A DNA stretch of 64,000 nucleotides from Symsagittifera roscoffensis (taxonomy: Eukaryota; Xenacoelomorpha; Acoela; Convolutidae), in contig NC_087066.1 in the NCBI RefSeq assembly GCF_963678635.1, forward strand, positions 53,958,312 to 54,022,311, given 5' to 3'. Position 1 is the first letter of the stretch, and the number at the start of each line of letters is the position of its first letter. A model generated the notes under the pieces. The model saw nothing but the letters and a program-made list of their open reading frames with translations, had not been told where the DNA came from and did no database searches. Below are positions 10,385 through 20,190 of the stretch, piece after piece. The position numbers were made by a program, and so were the translations under genes.

Positions 10385-12592
10385 TTACTGCGAAACTGGG
10401 AAAACGCGGCTCAATTTGACCACAGGTCGAACTTTGAATCCAGTTGGCGTTTTCAGCTTCACTGAGCGGACTATTCCATCTTGTCCAGGAAAGGTTTCCA
10501 CCACTTTAGCAAGAGGCCACAGTCCACGAGGTGTAAAATCCTCCAACATCCAGACCATGTCGTCGGGTTGCAAATTGGAAGTCGCAGAAGTCCACTTTGA
10601 TCGTTTCTGCTGACCTGGTAAGTACTCTCGAAGAAAGCGATTCCAGAAGTGATCTGCGAGTAGTTGGGATGCTTTCCATGATTTTGACAGAGATAAATCC
10701 TTGTCCTTGAAGATACCAGGCGGTAAATTTGGAGTTCCACGACCAAGAAGGAAATGGTTGGGAGTGAGAGGCAGATCATCTTTGATGTCGTCAGACACAT
10801 TGGTTAAAGGTCGTGAATTCATGGTTGATTCAATTTCGGTCGTGAAAGTAGCCAGTGTTTCATAGGAGAGTGTTCTTGATCCGATGACTTTGTACAGGGA
10901 AAGTTTAAATATCTGAACTAGTCGTTCCCAAGAACCACCAAAATGAGGGGCCGCAGGAGGGTTGAATTTCCATTCGAGTGATACGTCCAGCTGATTGATG
11001 CTTTCCACAAATTCTTTGTTCTTTTCCAAGTTGTCTAGACATTTCTTCAGCTCAGAATTGGAGCCCACAAAACTTGTCCCACAATCAGAAACCATTTTCG
11101 ATGGTTTTCCTCGCCGGGCAAAAAAGCGTCTGATACAAAGAAGAGTGCTGTCTGTCGATAGTCCTAATGAGATTTCAAGATGCACAGCTCTGATCACTAA
11201 GCATGTGAACAGTAAAATATACGCTTGGTATTGTTTTCCTTGAAGGATGATGGGAAAAGGTCCAACGTAGTCCAATCCAGTCGTTGCAAAAGGAAAATGA
11301 TTTTTTGATGGCAGTCGATCAATTGGAAGATCTGACATCTGAGGGTAGTCGACTTGTTGTTGCATTCTTCTGCAGGGTATACAACTGTGTATGATACTTT
11401 TCAGCATGACGCGGCAGCGAAGAATCCAGTAGTTTTCCTGTGCTATGGCAATTGCTTGTTCCTTTCCGCAGTGGGAATGTAGAACATGGATGTTAGCTAA
11501 CAGCAGGCGAACATTGGGGTTTTCACCAGCGAGAATGATTGGATATCTAGCTGATAGCATGATAGGGGCACGCGTGAGACGTCCACGAGAACGCAGGATA
11601 CCGAAGTTGTCCACAAACGGTGCTAATGTTCGAAGTCTACTTTTGCCTTCAATTGGTTTTTCTTTTTTGATGTCTGAAATTTCAGAGACAAAATCTGTCC
11701 TTTGGGCAGTTTTAATTATGAGAAAGTGCGATTTCGTTAGATGCAAGAGTTGAAGATCGACCTTCGACTGTTTGTTGATCTTCCGTTTGAGATTTTCTGC
11801 GAATAAGAAGCAGTATGCAACTGTCCGTATTAGTCTTTTCCAGTTGCTGAAGCGTTTGATGTCAAATATAGGCTCAAATTTAGACTCTAATGAAGTAACG
11901 AATACAGGAATGTTCTCAAGCCGAATGTTTTCCTGTGAAGGCCATTGAGAAGAATCGTTCAACAGAAATTCCGGTCCTAGTAGCCACCGACAGCTTGAGG
12001 TCATTTCTAAAGCAATGTATCCTCTGGTACCGTCGTCAGCAGGATTTAGCAGAGTTGGAACGTGAAACCACTGTTCAGGTTTAGAAACGTCTAAAATTTT
12101 CTGAAGCCGATTAGCGACGAAAATTTTGTGTCGTATTTCAGGTGTTCGCAGCCAATACAAAACAGTAGTACTGTCAGACCAGAAATAAGTTTTTTCAACT
12201 TTGAGGTCAATTTCCTCTGAAACAAAGAGCGATAGTTGGGCAGCATATACTGCAGCTTGCAACTCGAGATTGGGAATTGTAACACGTTTCATAGGAGCGA
12301 CTCTTGTCTTTCCTATTATAAACTTCAAAGATGTGGAGCCGTCGCTGTAGACTATTCTTAGGTAGCAAACAGCAGCGAGAGCGAATTCTGATGCATCACA
12401 AAACGTGTGAAGCTGGATTGAAGCAGGGTTTTCTTTATCAAAGAAGTTCCTTTGGAATGAAACAGTTTCGAAATTTTCCATTTCGTCTACCCAAAGTTTG
12501 AAATCGGGAAGTTTATCCGTGTCTAATGGAGTATCCCACTTAACACCTTGTGACCAAACAGATTGGAGAACTTTTCGAATCCGAATTGTCAA
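10385..12592 (-). CDS. BEL/Pao pol, C-terminal part: RNase H and integrase
   Basis: A 735-codon open frame, not starting at an ATG: the first codon is TTG and it is really the continuation of pol. The RNase H domain shows its acidic residues at about 66 (CDASEF), 110 (LE), 140 (SD) and 186 (PADDG). An integrase zinc-binding region (HSH near 372-374, CIPC at 404-407) precedes the integrase core, with D441 (GLDYVGPF), D503 (SDCGTSF) and E556 (GGSWERL), the DDE set. The C-terminal region, with NHFLLGR near 612, fits the DUF5641-type tail of Pao integrases. It makes the enzymes that degrade the RNA template and insert the DNA copy. The frame is offset by one base from the upstream gag-RT frame, so it would not be translated as part of the normal polyprotein. 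Confidence 0.9.
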   Translation of the reverse strand: MTIRIRKVLQSVWSQGVKWDTPLDTDKLPDFKLWVDEMENFETVSFQRNFFDKENPASIQLHTFCDASEFALAAVCYLRIVYSDGSTSLKFIIGKTRVAPMKRVTIPNLELQAAVYAAQLSLFVSEEIDLKVEKTYFWSDSTTVLYWLRTPEIRHKIFVANRLQKILDVSKPEQWFHVPTLLNPADDGTRGYIALEMTSSCRWLLGPEFLLNDSSQWPSQENIRLENIPVFVTSLESKFEPIFDIKRFSNWKRLIRTVAYCFLFAENLKRKINKQSKVDLQLLHLTKSHFLIIKTAQRTDFVSEISDIKKEKPIEGKSRLRTLAPFVDNFGILRSRGRLTRAPIMLSARYPIILAGENPNVRLLLANIHVLHSHCGKEQAIAIAQENYWILRCRVMLKSIIHSCIPCRRMQQQVDYPQMSDLPIDRLPSKNHFPFATTGLDYVGPFPIILQGKQYQAYILLFTCLVIRAVHLEISLGLSTDSTLLCIRRFFARRGKPSKMVSDCGTSFVGSNSELKKCLDNLEKNKEFVESINQLDVSLEWKFNPPAAPHFGGSWERLVQIFKLSLYKVIGSRTLSYETLATFTTEIESTMNSRPLTNVSDDIKDDLPLTPNHFLLGRGTPNLPPGIFKDKDLSLSKSWKASQLLADHFWNRFLREYLPGQQKRSKWTSATSNLQPDDMVWMLEDFTPRGLWPLAKVVETFPGQDGIVRSVKLKTPTGFKVRPVVKLSRVFPVSQ

Positions 12593-15500
12593 TGGAGTGG
12601 GTCAAATAAAGAAGCGGTATACTTCAGGAGTTTCCGTTGCGTAGCAATGCCAATACGTAGAATTTTTACAAACTTTTTGTTATCGATGAAGTAGCAGTCA
12701 GTGTTGGTATTCCAGTGAACACCGAGAACTCGTTGATGTTTAGGCGTTGGATCATTAGGGCTGACTAAAATATTTGGATCAATTGAATCCAGGAATGGTT
12801 TACTGTTTGAGTTCCACTTATTCAAGTTGAACCCACCTCGAGATAAAGATCCTCGTAGTTGTGTCATTTGTTGGAGGGCTTCTTCTACCGTTGACGAAGT
12901 GACATACAAATCATCCATGTAGATATTCCGTTGAATGATTTCAGAAGCCAGAGGAAAGTCGTTTTTACTGTCTGATGCACATCGTCGTACTGCGTAGCAA
13001 GCCACGCATGGTGAGTCTGTGGCACCGAAAATGTGTCGTGTATATTCGTGAGTTTCTAATTTACCATTTTCTTTCCAAAGGTATCTTAGAAAAGGTCTAT
13101 CCTTTGGGCTGACTAGCACTTGCATAAACATAGCATCTATGTCAGCAGATATTGCTATTTTATTTTGTCGAAAGCGAATTATGAGACCTGTTAAGTTGCA
13201 CAAAAGATCGGGCCCTTTGAGCAAACTCGAGTTGAGGGATTTACCCTGAAAAATGCTGGAAGCATTTGAGACTCGTCTAACTTTGTCTGGTTTGTTGACA
13301 TTTGTCACTGGATGATGCGGCAAATACCAAGATTTGATTGCAGTGTCATGTTTTGCATCTATTTTGGTGACAAAGCCTTTTTCTAAGTCAGTGATGACTG
13401 TTGCGCGGTATTTCTCCCTTAAATCAGGTTTACTTTTAAGGCGAAATTCGAGGCTGTTGAGTTGCTTTTCAGCTAGCCAACGGTTATTTGGAAGATCAGT
13501 ATCCTCTTTCCAAAGAAGGTCAATTTGATAGTGACCATCTACTAAAGTACAAGAGTTTTCGAGAATATCGATTGCTCTTTTATCCGATTTGGAGTGCGAG
13601 CGTTTTGAAGAAGCGATGCCTGTGTTTTCTATTTTCATCCAGTTGAGAACTTTCTGGTATAATTTTTCATCTAAGTTATTGTGTGAATGAACTTGTGTGA
13701 AGTTCACCGGAACAGATGGAACGGAATTATATTGCGTTTTGTTCCGACCTGTGCATGTCCATCCCAAAAGGGTTTCGATAGCCCAGGGAACATTCTTGGG
13801 GCCATAAACGGTATTTTTGATCTCATGATATTCTGGATTGTTGTTTCCGATGACTAGCGATATGCTATTGTCGTTTAAGTCCGGGTATTTAACATGCTTT
13901 AAATGTGGAAAATTGTTGCACATTGCGTTTAGTTGAAAAATATCAACTGGGGCCAAATTATTTTCATCTACCGTGAGTACGTCATCGAGCGTCATTGGAG
14001 TCGATGTGCTTTTGTATGGTCTAATTTGTACATCCACAGATGTAACTTGAACTGACTTGGTCTCATGATATCCAGATATGGGAAGTGAGTGCTTCTTGTT
14101 GACGTCCAAGCCTAGTTGAGTTGCCACTGAGTCCAGTAGTAGAGTTACGCAGCTACCACTATCTAAGAAAGCGTAGGTACAAATTGTTTTATCACCATTT
14201 GATAATTCGATTGGTACAAAAGCTGATTGACCTGATCTCTGACAAGCTATTGCGCGATTCACTGCAGCTTTACTAGGGTTTTTTCCATAAGTATCAGAAG
14301 GATCGTGGAGTAGAGTGTGGTGTTTTTTACCACAATTATCGGTTCGACAGAGCGATTTCGAATTGCAGTCAGTAAACCTATGATTCCCTAGACAGTTAAA
14401 GCATAAGTGCATTTTTCGGGCATGCTCTTTTCGTTGCTTAGGGTCTAAAGCTTTGAAGTGCTCGCATTTGTAGAGAGGTCCACAGGTGTCTCCACTAGGA
14501 CAAGCATTCGAGTTTACATTATTCTGAGCACGAGAGTTTTGTTGATCTCCCTGATGGTTAAAGCGCTGATTTTGATTTCCTACACCATTTGTAGTAAAAC
14601 CATTGAAACGGGAACCACTAGGGTGTTTAGCGTTTCCAGAAGAATTGTTAAAATTGTTATTGTTTTGGTTTCGGAAACCTGTCGGAGGCATGTCGCGACA
14701 CGCCTGTGCGTACCTTTGAAACCATTGTGCTAGATATCTCAAGGAGGGTTGATCGTAGTCTTTGTCGATGACGAAGCGATTCCATTCTAATCTCACAGGG
14801 TCGGGAAGCTTTGCCAGAGCAGTGTTCAAGTTTGTTGTAGAACAAATATCGTGAACAAAACCAAGTTGCTCAAAAGTGTCCACTAAAGTTAGGAGAAAAG
14901 CAGAAAACTGCATGTATGATTCTGGTTGAGCCAGATTTGGAGGTTTGAAATTTGCAAGACGTTGCAAAAAAGAGTTGACAATTCTATTGGTATTGCCAAA
15001 GTTTTCACGAAGACGTTGTAGTGCTAGTTCGTATGTGTCGCCGTTTGCACCATAACCAGCTATCATTAGTTTAGCTGGGCCAGTTACCAATGATTGAAGA
15101 TGGATCATCGTTTCAGTTGGAGACATATTAGAATTATGAATCGATGATACGAATACACCATACCAGTGCAACCAATAGTTGGGATTGCCATTGAAAATTG
15201 TAGGCTTCAGTTTTGGCACTGATCGACTGAATGTAGTAGAAGTGTCGCTTGAATTAGTTGCCAAAGCTCGATTGTTGTTGTTAGGAGGGTTTGCAGCATT
15301 AGCTTGTTGTGAGCTGTGGTTAGGAACATCACTAGCAAATGGATTTGAAAATGATTGGTCGCCTTGAAATGGCGCCGAAAGGTTGTCGTCAGAGGCAGCT
15401 GTTCTTGCATTGCCTTGAGTATTGTTGCTCATGGTTATAAGGTTGTTGTTTGGTATATCCATTATGTTTGCAGTCGGCATGGAGGTTGCGGTTTCCTGTG

Positions 15501-15957
15501 GGAAAATTGAAGTAGCATTTTCTTGAGCGCTGTTATGTGGAATTGTAGAAGTAGCAGGATTTGATACTTGTTTTTTCAAATATTTTTTCACTTTCATTGA
15601 AAATACTCGGATTTTCTGTTTCAACTGTACTGTCCAGTGAGAATGTTCTTCAAAATCGTGTTCAGAACCAGCCTGTAACATTTGATCGTTCAGGGTATCA
15701 AGTTTTTGTTGGAATTGAGACAATTCAGTGAACGTTTCATTGATGAGTTCAAGATCATATTCTTCCTCGTAGATGTTGTTTTCGAGCATGTCGATCAAAG
15801 TATTGATCTCCATTTTGTGATGACGTCGAAGCGAAACCAGTTTTCGAACGCCAGTCTCTTGAACGTTTTGATTGGTATCTTGCGTTTGGGTACCATTTTG
15901 TTCCGAAGGATCGCTGTCATTGTTTTGCGTCGTTTTATTTCTACCGGATGGGGCCAT
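12589..15957 (-). CDS. BEL/Pao gag-protease-reverse transcriptase polyprotein
   Basis: I place the start at the ATG at 15957 (MAPSGRNK), giving 1122 residues; the frame stays open 12 codons further upstream without an ATG. The order is an N-terminal coiled, N/Q-rich region; a DUF1759-like gag domain (about 250-400); CCHC-like zinc knuckles (CFNCLGNHRFTDC near 519-531); an aspartic protease with DSG at 599-601; then RT with ADID near 938-941 and catalytic YMDD at 1013-1016. It supplies capsid, processing and DNA synthesis. The frame ends just after the conserved FDPL motif that normally leads into RNase H. The next residues of that motif are missing and the downstream frame is shifted, which points to a small deletion and not to a natural stop. 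Confidence 0.92.
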   Translation of the reverse strand: MAPSGRNKTTQNNDSDPSEQNGTQTQDTNQNVQETGVRKLVSLRRHHKMEINTLIDMLENNIYEEEYDLELINETFTELSQFQQKLDTLNDQMLQAGSEHDFEEHSHWTVQLKQKIRVFSMKVKKYLKKQVSNPATSTIPHNSAQENATSIFPQETATSMPTANIMDIPNNNLITMSNNTQGNARTAASDDNLSAPFQGDQSFSNPFASDVPNHSSQQANAANPPNNNNRALATNSSDTSTTFSRSVPKLKPTIFNGNPNYWLHWYGVFVSSIHNSNMSPTETMIHLQSLVTGPAKLMIAGYGANGDTYELALQRLRENFGNTNRIVNSFLQRLANFKPPNLAQPESYMQFSAFLLTLVDTFEQLGFVHDICSTTNLNTALAKLPDPVRLEWNRFVIDKDYDQPSLRYLAQWFQRYAQACRDMPPTGFRNQNNNNFNNSSGNAKHPSGSRFNGFTTNGVGNQNQRFNHQGDQQNSRAQNNVNSNACPSGDTCGPLYKCEHFKALDPKQRKEHARKMHLCFNCLGNHRFTDCNSKSLCRTDNCGKKHHTLLHDPSDTYGKNPSKAAVNRAIACQRSGQSAFVPIELSNGDKTICTYAFLDSGSCVTLLLDSVATQLGLDVNKKHSLPISGYHETKSVQVTSVDVQIRPYKSTSTPMTLDDVLTVDENNLAPVDIFQLNAMCNNFPHLKHVKYPDLNDNSISLVIGNNNPEYHEIKNTVYGPKNVPWAIETLLGWTCTGRNKTQYNSVPSVPVNFTQVHSHNNLDEKLYQKVLNWMKIENTGIASSKRSHSKSDKRAIDILENSCTLVDGHYQIDLLWKEDTDLPNNRWLAEKQLNSLEFRLKSKPDLREKYRATVITDLEKGFVTKIDAKHDTAIKSWYLPHHPVTNVNKPDKVRRVSNASSIFQGKSLNSSLLKGPDLLCNLTGLIIRFRQNKIAISADIDAMFMQVLVSPKDRPFLRYLWKENGKLETHEYTRHIFGATDSPCVACYAVRRCASDSKNDFPLASEIIQRNIYMDDLYVTSSTVEEALQQMTQLRGSLSRGGFNLNKWNSNSKPFLDSIDPNILVSPNDPTPKHQRVLGVHWNTNTDCYFIDNKKFVKILRIGIATQRKLLKYTASLFDPLH

Positions 15958-16302
15958 ACCTTGAACCAGGAGACGTAAACCAATACCTACCAACTTATAC
16001 CAGTCGATGAATTTACCTTTACCAACCTACCAACTTATACCGAATACCACCGATGCTCGTAAGAAAGGAGCGAAATAATGGATAAAGTTTAACCAATTAC
16101 CACTGTACCTTACCACTTGTACCTACCTCCGAGGGAAAATTGAGCGGTCGTTCAAAGTGTCCTCGGTATTAACAATTAACTGCGATTTTAAAGCTAGTCC
16201 AAGAACCTACCTGGTCCTACCAGCCTACCGACCCTACCTACCTACCAATTACCAGTATAAACGGCAAAAAAAAACCGGGTGCAAAGATTAGCACCAATGA
16301 GT
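15958..16302. repeat. CTAC-rich, TACC-repeat segment of the element leader
   Basis: The segment is rich in imperfect repeats of 'ctacc' and 'aacttatacc' (for example 15986-16042 and 16206-16255). It is leader sequence just upstream of gag, so it would be 5' untranslated RNA rich in GGTAG on the element strand. No open frame. Confidence 0.6.
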
Positions 16303-16504
16303 GTTGACCTCCCAGAGGACAACTGAGGATGACGTATTTACCTACCTACCTGTCGCTATTTAGCAGACGACCGAATTGTGATTGCTGACCTCCCAGAGGA
16401 CAACTAAAGTTGATGTACCTGTTTACCTACCTGTCCTAATACCGTAGATTTATCCCTGTGCAATAAAATTTGCACTTATACCAGTTGACCTCCCAGAGGA
16501 CAAC
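16303..16504 (-). other. Three copies of a conserved RNA-hairpin motif in the leader
   Basis: A 21-base motif occurs at 16303-16323, 16384-16404 and 16484-16504. On the element strand it reads GTTGTCCTCTGGGAGGTCAAC and can fold as GTTG-T-CCTC, loop TGG, GAGG-T-CAAC. In the second copy one arm changes from CAAC to CAGC, which keeps a G-U pair. The sequence between copies is not conserved. Recurrence plus preserved pairing in the untranslated leader, 350-550 bases before the gag ATG, suggests a packaging, dimerisation or translation-control signal. That role is inference. Confidence 0.6.
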
Positions 16505-16564
16505 TTGCCTTTATCGCTGTAGCGTAGCGAATGAGACGAACTAGAATTGTTCGAAGCAGTTGAT

Positions 16565-17265
16565 GAGCTAAACGAAGCTCGAATGTAGCCACGAACCCAG
16601 TGAGGCTCGAAGCAGCAGAGGAAATGAGCTCAGGTAAAGCTCGACAGGAAGCAGCCAAGAACCGAGAGGCTCAAAGCAGAAAATAAGGTGAGCTAAGACG
16701 AAGCTCGAATGTAGCCACGAACCCAGTGAGGCTCGAAGCAGCAGAGGAATGAGCTCAGGTAAAGCTCGACAGGAAGCAGCCAAGAACCGAGAGGCTCAAA
16801 GCATAAAATAAGGTGAGCTAAGACGAAGCTCGAATGTAGCCACGAACCCAGTGAGGCTCGAAGCAGCAGAGGAAATGAGCTCAGGTAAAGCTCGACAGGA
16901 AGCAGCCAAGAACCGAGAGGCTCAAAGCAGAAAATAAGGTGAGCTAAGACGAAGCTGGAATGTAGCCACGAACCCAGTGAGGCTCGAAGCAGCAGAGGAA
17001 ATGAGCTCAGGTAAAGCTCGACAGGAAGCAGCCAAGAACCGAGAGGCTCAAAGCAGAAAATAAGGTGAGCTAAGACGAAGCTGGAATGTAGCCACGAACC
17101 CAGTGAGGCTCGAAGCAGCAGAGGAAATGAGCTCAGGTAAAGCTCGACAGGAAGTAGCCAAGAACCGAGAGGCTCAAAGCAGAAAATAAGGTGAGCTAAG
17201 ACGAAGCTCGAATGTAGCCACGAACCCAGTGAGGCTCGAAGCAAGCGGAATAAGTGAGCTCAGAT
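16565..17265. repeat. 125/126-bp tandem repeat, about 5.5 copies, in the leader
   Basis: Copies start with 'gagcta' at 16565, 16690, 16815, 16941, 17067 and 17193, the last partial. Copies are nearly identical. Where the period is 126 (42 codons), the minus strand stays open for up to 183 codons. I regard that frame as a by-product of the repeat, since the translation is a monotonous Leu/Ser/Phe repeat with no recognised domain. Each unit itself contains related smaller blocks such as 'gaagctcg' and 'gaggctc'. Confidence 0.9.
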
Positions 17266-17279
17266 AAAGCTCAAACAAA

Positions 17280-17760
17280 TGTCATGTCGAAGAACAATGA
17301 CGAAAATTGAGAGTCCAAAAAGAACTCGAATCAGGTAACCAAGGAGTCGGGCAACAAGAAAGCAAAAGTGTCAGAAAACACTTGAAGGAAGGAAGCAATG
17401 AAGGAAGCAAAGGGCCAAGAAAGGCTCGGAAGGAATATACAAGGCGTCAGATAAGACTCGGAAGGAATGAATGAATGAGTAGGGAAAGACTCGGAAACGA
17501 ACAACAAATGGGTCGAGAAAGAATCGGAAAGGAATGAAACATTGAGTCAGAAAAGACTCGGAAGGAATGAATGAATGAGTAGGGAAAGACTCGGAAACGA
17601 ACAACAAATGGGTCGAGAAAGACTCGGAAAGGAATGAAACATTGAGTCAGAAAAGACTCGGAAAGGGACGCAAAAGGCAATAAAGACTCTGAACGGAATG
17701 AAAAATGAGTCGGGAAAACTGAAGTTTTTTCATAAATGAGTCACAAAAGACTCGGAATAG
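17280..17760. repeat. 'gactcgg' tandem repeat, including two 100-bp copies
   Basis: A second repeat array in the leader is built on 'aaagactcggaa', with 'ggaatgaatgaatgag' and 'gaacaacaaatgggtcgag' spacers. Two copies with a 100-bp period start at 17455 and 17555; outside them the array is degenerate with roughly 30-bp subunits. It is distinct from the 126-bp array beside it. Confidence 0.8.
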
Positions 17761-18085
17761 CAAAGCAACAAAAAACGAATTGAAAGGGGAAAATTGATGA
17801 AAATAACTTAATACATTATTCAAAGTAACTGAAGCTATGAACAATTGAAACGTTTAAAGTTTACATGGGTTAGAAATCAAGAGCAATAATTGATCTTTTT
17901 TTTTTTTAAATGTAAATCAAATAAACTGCGATTAACTGTAAATAAATGAAATAATATTGTAATGGGGAAGTATTATAACAAGATATAATAAACCGCAGAC
18001 GTAAAAACTGGGGAGGAAAAACAGTAACTAACCATAAATTTTTGGTTGTGGGGGAATAAAAAACACAGTGTAACGAGCTAATCAA

Positions 18086-18103
18086 AACTTTTTCGGGGCG
18101 CCA
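18086..18103 (-). other. Primer-binding site of the BEL/Pao element
   Basis: On the minus strand TGGCGCCCCGAAAAAG starts 9 bases inside the 5' LTR. TGG complements the CCA tail of a tRNA, and TGGCGCC is the pattern seen in retroelements primed by lysine-type tRNAs. The exact tRNA cannot be fixed without the host tRNA set. Confidence 0.75.
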
Positions 18104-18112
18104 ATATAATAT

Positions 18113-18539
18113 TGGGTAATTTACCTGAGGAGAGTAATACACCAATTGTTAGTAAGGGTAGTTTTAAGGGTTGAGTCAAAGGAGTTCCATGCAGTTGGGC
18201 ATCAGTTGAGTAAGTACATGAAAAATAATACAATAGTAAATCAGGGATAAAACTAAGGTAAATATAATATCATAAATAGGGATATTATATTACATGGTAC
18301 GGGGAATACTAAAAGGCGAACGTTAAAAAAGGGGAACTGTTAATAAGGGGGTTATTCAGAAAAGTTGATATTAATCCCGAGTTTTCGTATAAATTGAAAC
18401 ATTATTTCACCTGAAAGTTTGTCATTTCCTTGTAAGTCATGCTGTTTTTGAAAAGTTGAGAGAAACGAGTGAGTCAGCTTGGCTGTAATGTCAAAAGTCA
18501 AGTTGAGAGAAAGGTGACCTTAATTGTTTACAATTAACA
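18113..18539 (-). repeat. Shared LTR: 5' LTR of the full element, 3' LTR of the truncated one
   Basis: 427 bp with the same TG...CA ends as 9704-10130. To its left lie the primer-binding site and leader of the full element. To its right lie the polypurine tract and the 3' end of pol of another copy. One LTR thus serves both, which is the structure expected from recombination between LTRs of tandem copies or from template switching. Confidence 0.85.
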
Positions 18540-18793
18540 CCCGCCCACATTTGCAGAGCTTGCAAATAAAGTATTGAATAAAATAGTAAGGATACGGTAA
18601 AAAACAAAGATAAGGGAACCAGTAGATAAGGGAACCAGAAATTGTTCTTTTTCATCTTCATCTTGGTTTGTCTATCGTTGAGCTGATTGTCTTAGTTGAA
18701 TTGACGAGTCGTAGATTTGTTCATCTTTGTCGAGTTGATATGTTGAAGGCTGAGTTGCGTGATTATTTGGTTGGTTAGCTATTTGGAGCTTGG

Positions 18794-19486
18794 TTACTGC
18801 GAAACTGGGAAAACGCGGCTCAATTTGACCACAGGTCGAACTTTGAATCCAGTTGGCGTTTTCAGCTTCACTGAGCGGACTATTCCATCTTGTCCAGGAA
18901 AGGTTTCCACCACTTTAGCAAGAGGCCACAGTCCACGAGGTGTAAAATCCTCCAACATCCAGACCATGTCGTCGGGTTGCAAATTGGAAGTCGCAGAAGT
19001 CCACTTTGATCGTTTCTGCTGACCTGGTAAGTACTCTCGAAGAAAGCGATTCCAGAAGTGATCTGCGAGTAGTTGGGATGCTTTCCATGATTTTGACAGA
19101 GATAAATCCTTGTCCTTGAAGATACCAGGCGGTAAATTTGGAGTTCCACGACCAAGAAGGAAATGGTTGGGAGTGAGAGGCAGATCATCTTTGATGTCGT
19201 CAGACACATTGGTTAAAGGTCGTGAATTCATGGTTGATTCAATTTCGGTCGTGAAAGTAGCCAGTGTTTCATAGGAGAGTGTTCTTGATCCGATGACTTT
19301 GTACAGGGAAAGTTTAAATATCTGAACTAGTCGTTCCCAAGAACCACCAAAATGAGGGGCCGCAGGAGGGTTGAATTTCCATTCGAGTGATACGTCCAGC
19401 TGATTGATGCTTTCCACAAATTCTTTGTTCTTTTCCAAGTTGTCTAGACATTTCATCAGCTCAGAATTGGAGCCCACAAAACTTGT
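18794..19486 (-). pseudogene. Truncated second BEL/Pao pol fragment (integrase C-terminal half)
   Basis: The sequence from 18111 to 19486 repeats 9702-11077 with about four differences, one of which changes a Lys to Met. It encodes the last 227 or so residues of integrase, including the GGSWERL glutamate, but lacks the first two catalytic aspartates. The match ends abruptly at 19486 after 'aaaacttgt', where unrelated sequence begins. This is the 3' stub of a copy whose 5' part is gone. Confidence 0.9.
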
Positions 19487-19542
19487 GCGGTCAGTGGACC
19501 CAATAGATACTAGCCGGACCCAAAAATAAGAAATACATATTT

Positions 19543-20190
19543 TTGACGCTCATTGATTAACTAGAAGTAAGTAGTTTCATTTTGACGGGCAATGAGAGCA
19601 TCTGAGCAAGGTGTATATGCGTAAATGCAGCTCAAGAGGATTGATGATTCCAAAATTGGTCCCGCAAAATTGCGCATGTGACTGCAGCAATCTTAAATAT
19701 GAACAAATGGTCCCTTTATAGCTCAAATGGTCCCTTTATAGCTTCCAGAAGAAGTGAAATTTCCTCAATCGAATCCAAAGTTTGGATGTTCGATTGAAGC
19801 AACGTCTGTGACAAAGACAATTGCTTATCTCTCCAAGCAATTTCTAACATCGCATGAGGGTCCCTCCATCAAAAAATTTTTGACAACCACTTGATCTGGC
19901 TTGCACAGCTCATCCGTTGTCATAAGAATGCTAGGCCCCAAAAATCAGCTGCTATTTATTAGATCTTCCGAAAAAAATCCCACGTGTAGTGCTACGTGCT
20001 GGATTATTGCCGACAACACGAAGTACGTGACAGTCATGTTGACGCTCATATCGGAATTTACCAGAGGTAATCAGTTTCACTTCCACGGAAAATGAGTGCA
20101 CCTGAGCAAGAAGTATAAGCTCTTCTCGACAAACTCCAACTCAAGGGGACTGTTGATCTCAATAGTCGTCCCGGAAAAAAAAGGCATGTG
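19543..20190. repeat. Diverged internal duplication
   Basis: About 150 bases at 19543-19690 resemble 20036-20190 (shared 'ttgacgctcat', 'atgag-gca-ctgagcaag', 'gtcccg-aaa', 'gcatgtga'). The minus strand of the second copy has a protein-like stretch without stops (about 19960-20110). It is probably part of the decayed retroelement material that fills 19.5-25 kb; the family is not recognised. Confidence 0.45.

Larger units (their letters stand above)
9704..18539 (-). mobile_element. BEL/Pao LTR retrotransposon, nearly complete
   Basis: The element lies on the minus strand and is 8836 bp from the 5' LTR (18113-18539) to the 3' LTR (9704-10130). The order is 5' LTR, primer-binding site, 2.1-kb leader with repeats, gag, aspartic protease, reverse transcriptase, RNase H, integrase, polypurine tract, 3' LTR. 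This order, the DUF1759-like gag, the protease and the YMDD RT are typical of the BEL/Pao lineage. The LTRs differ at only about two sites by eye, so the arrangement looks recent. The pol frame is broken near 12590, so this copy is probably not autonomous. No envelope frame lies between integrase and the 3' LTR. The 5' LTR doubles as the 3' LTR of a truncated copy on its right. Confidence 0.9.

Noticed and set aside
10350-10613. Plus-strand frame of 87 codons (repeated at 18759-19022)
   Set aside because: Antisense shadow of the integrase C-terminal coding region; it is duplicated only because the pol end is duplicated.
16693-17244. 183-codon minus-strand frame in the BEL/Pao leader
   Set aside because: It is open only because the tandem period is 126 bases; the translation is a monotonous repeat and it lies in untranslated leader.
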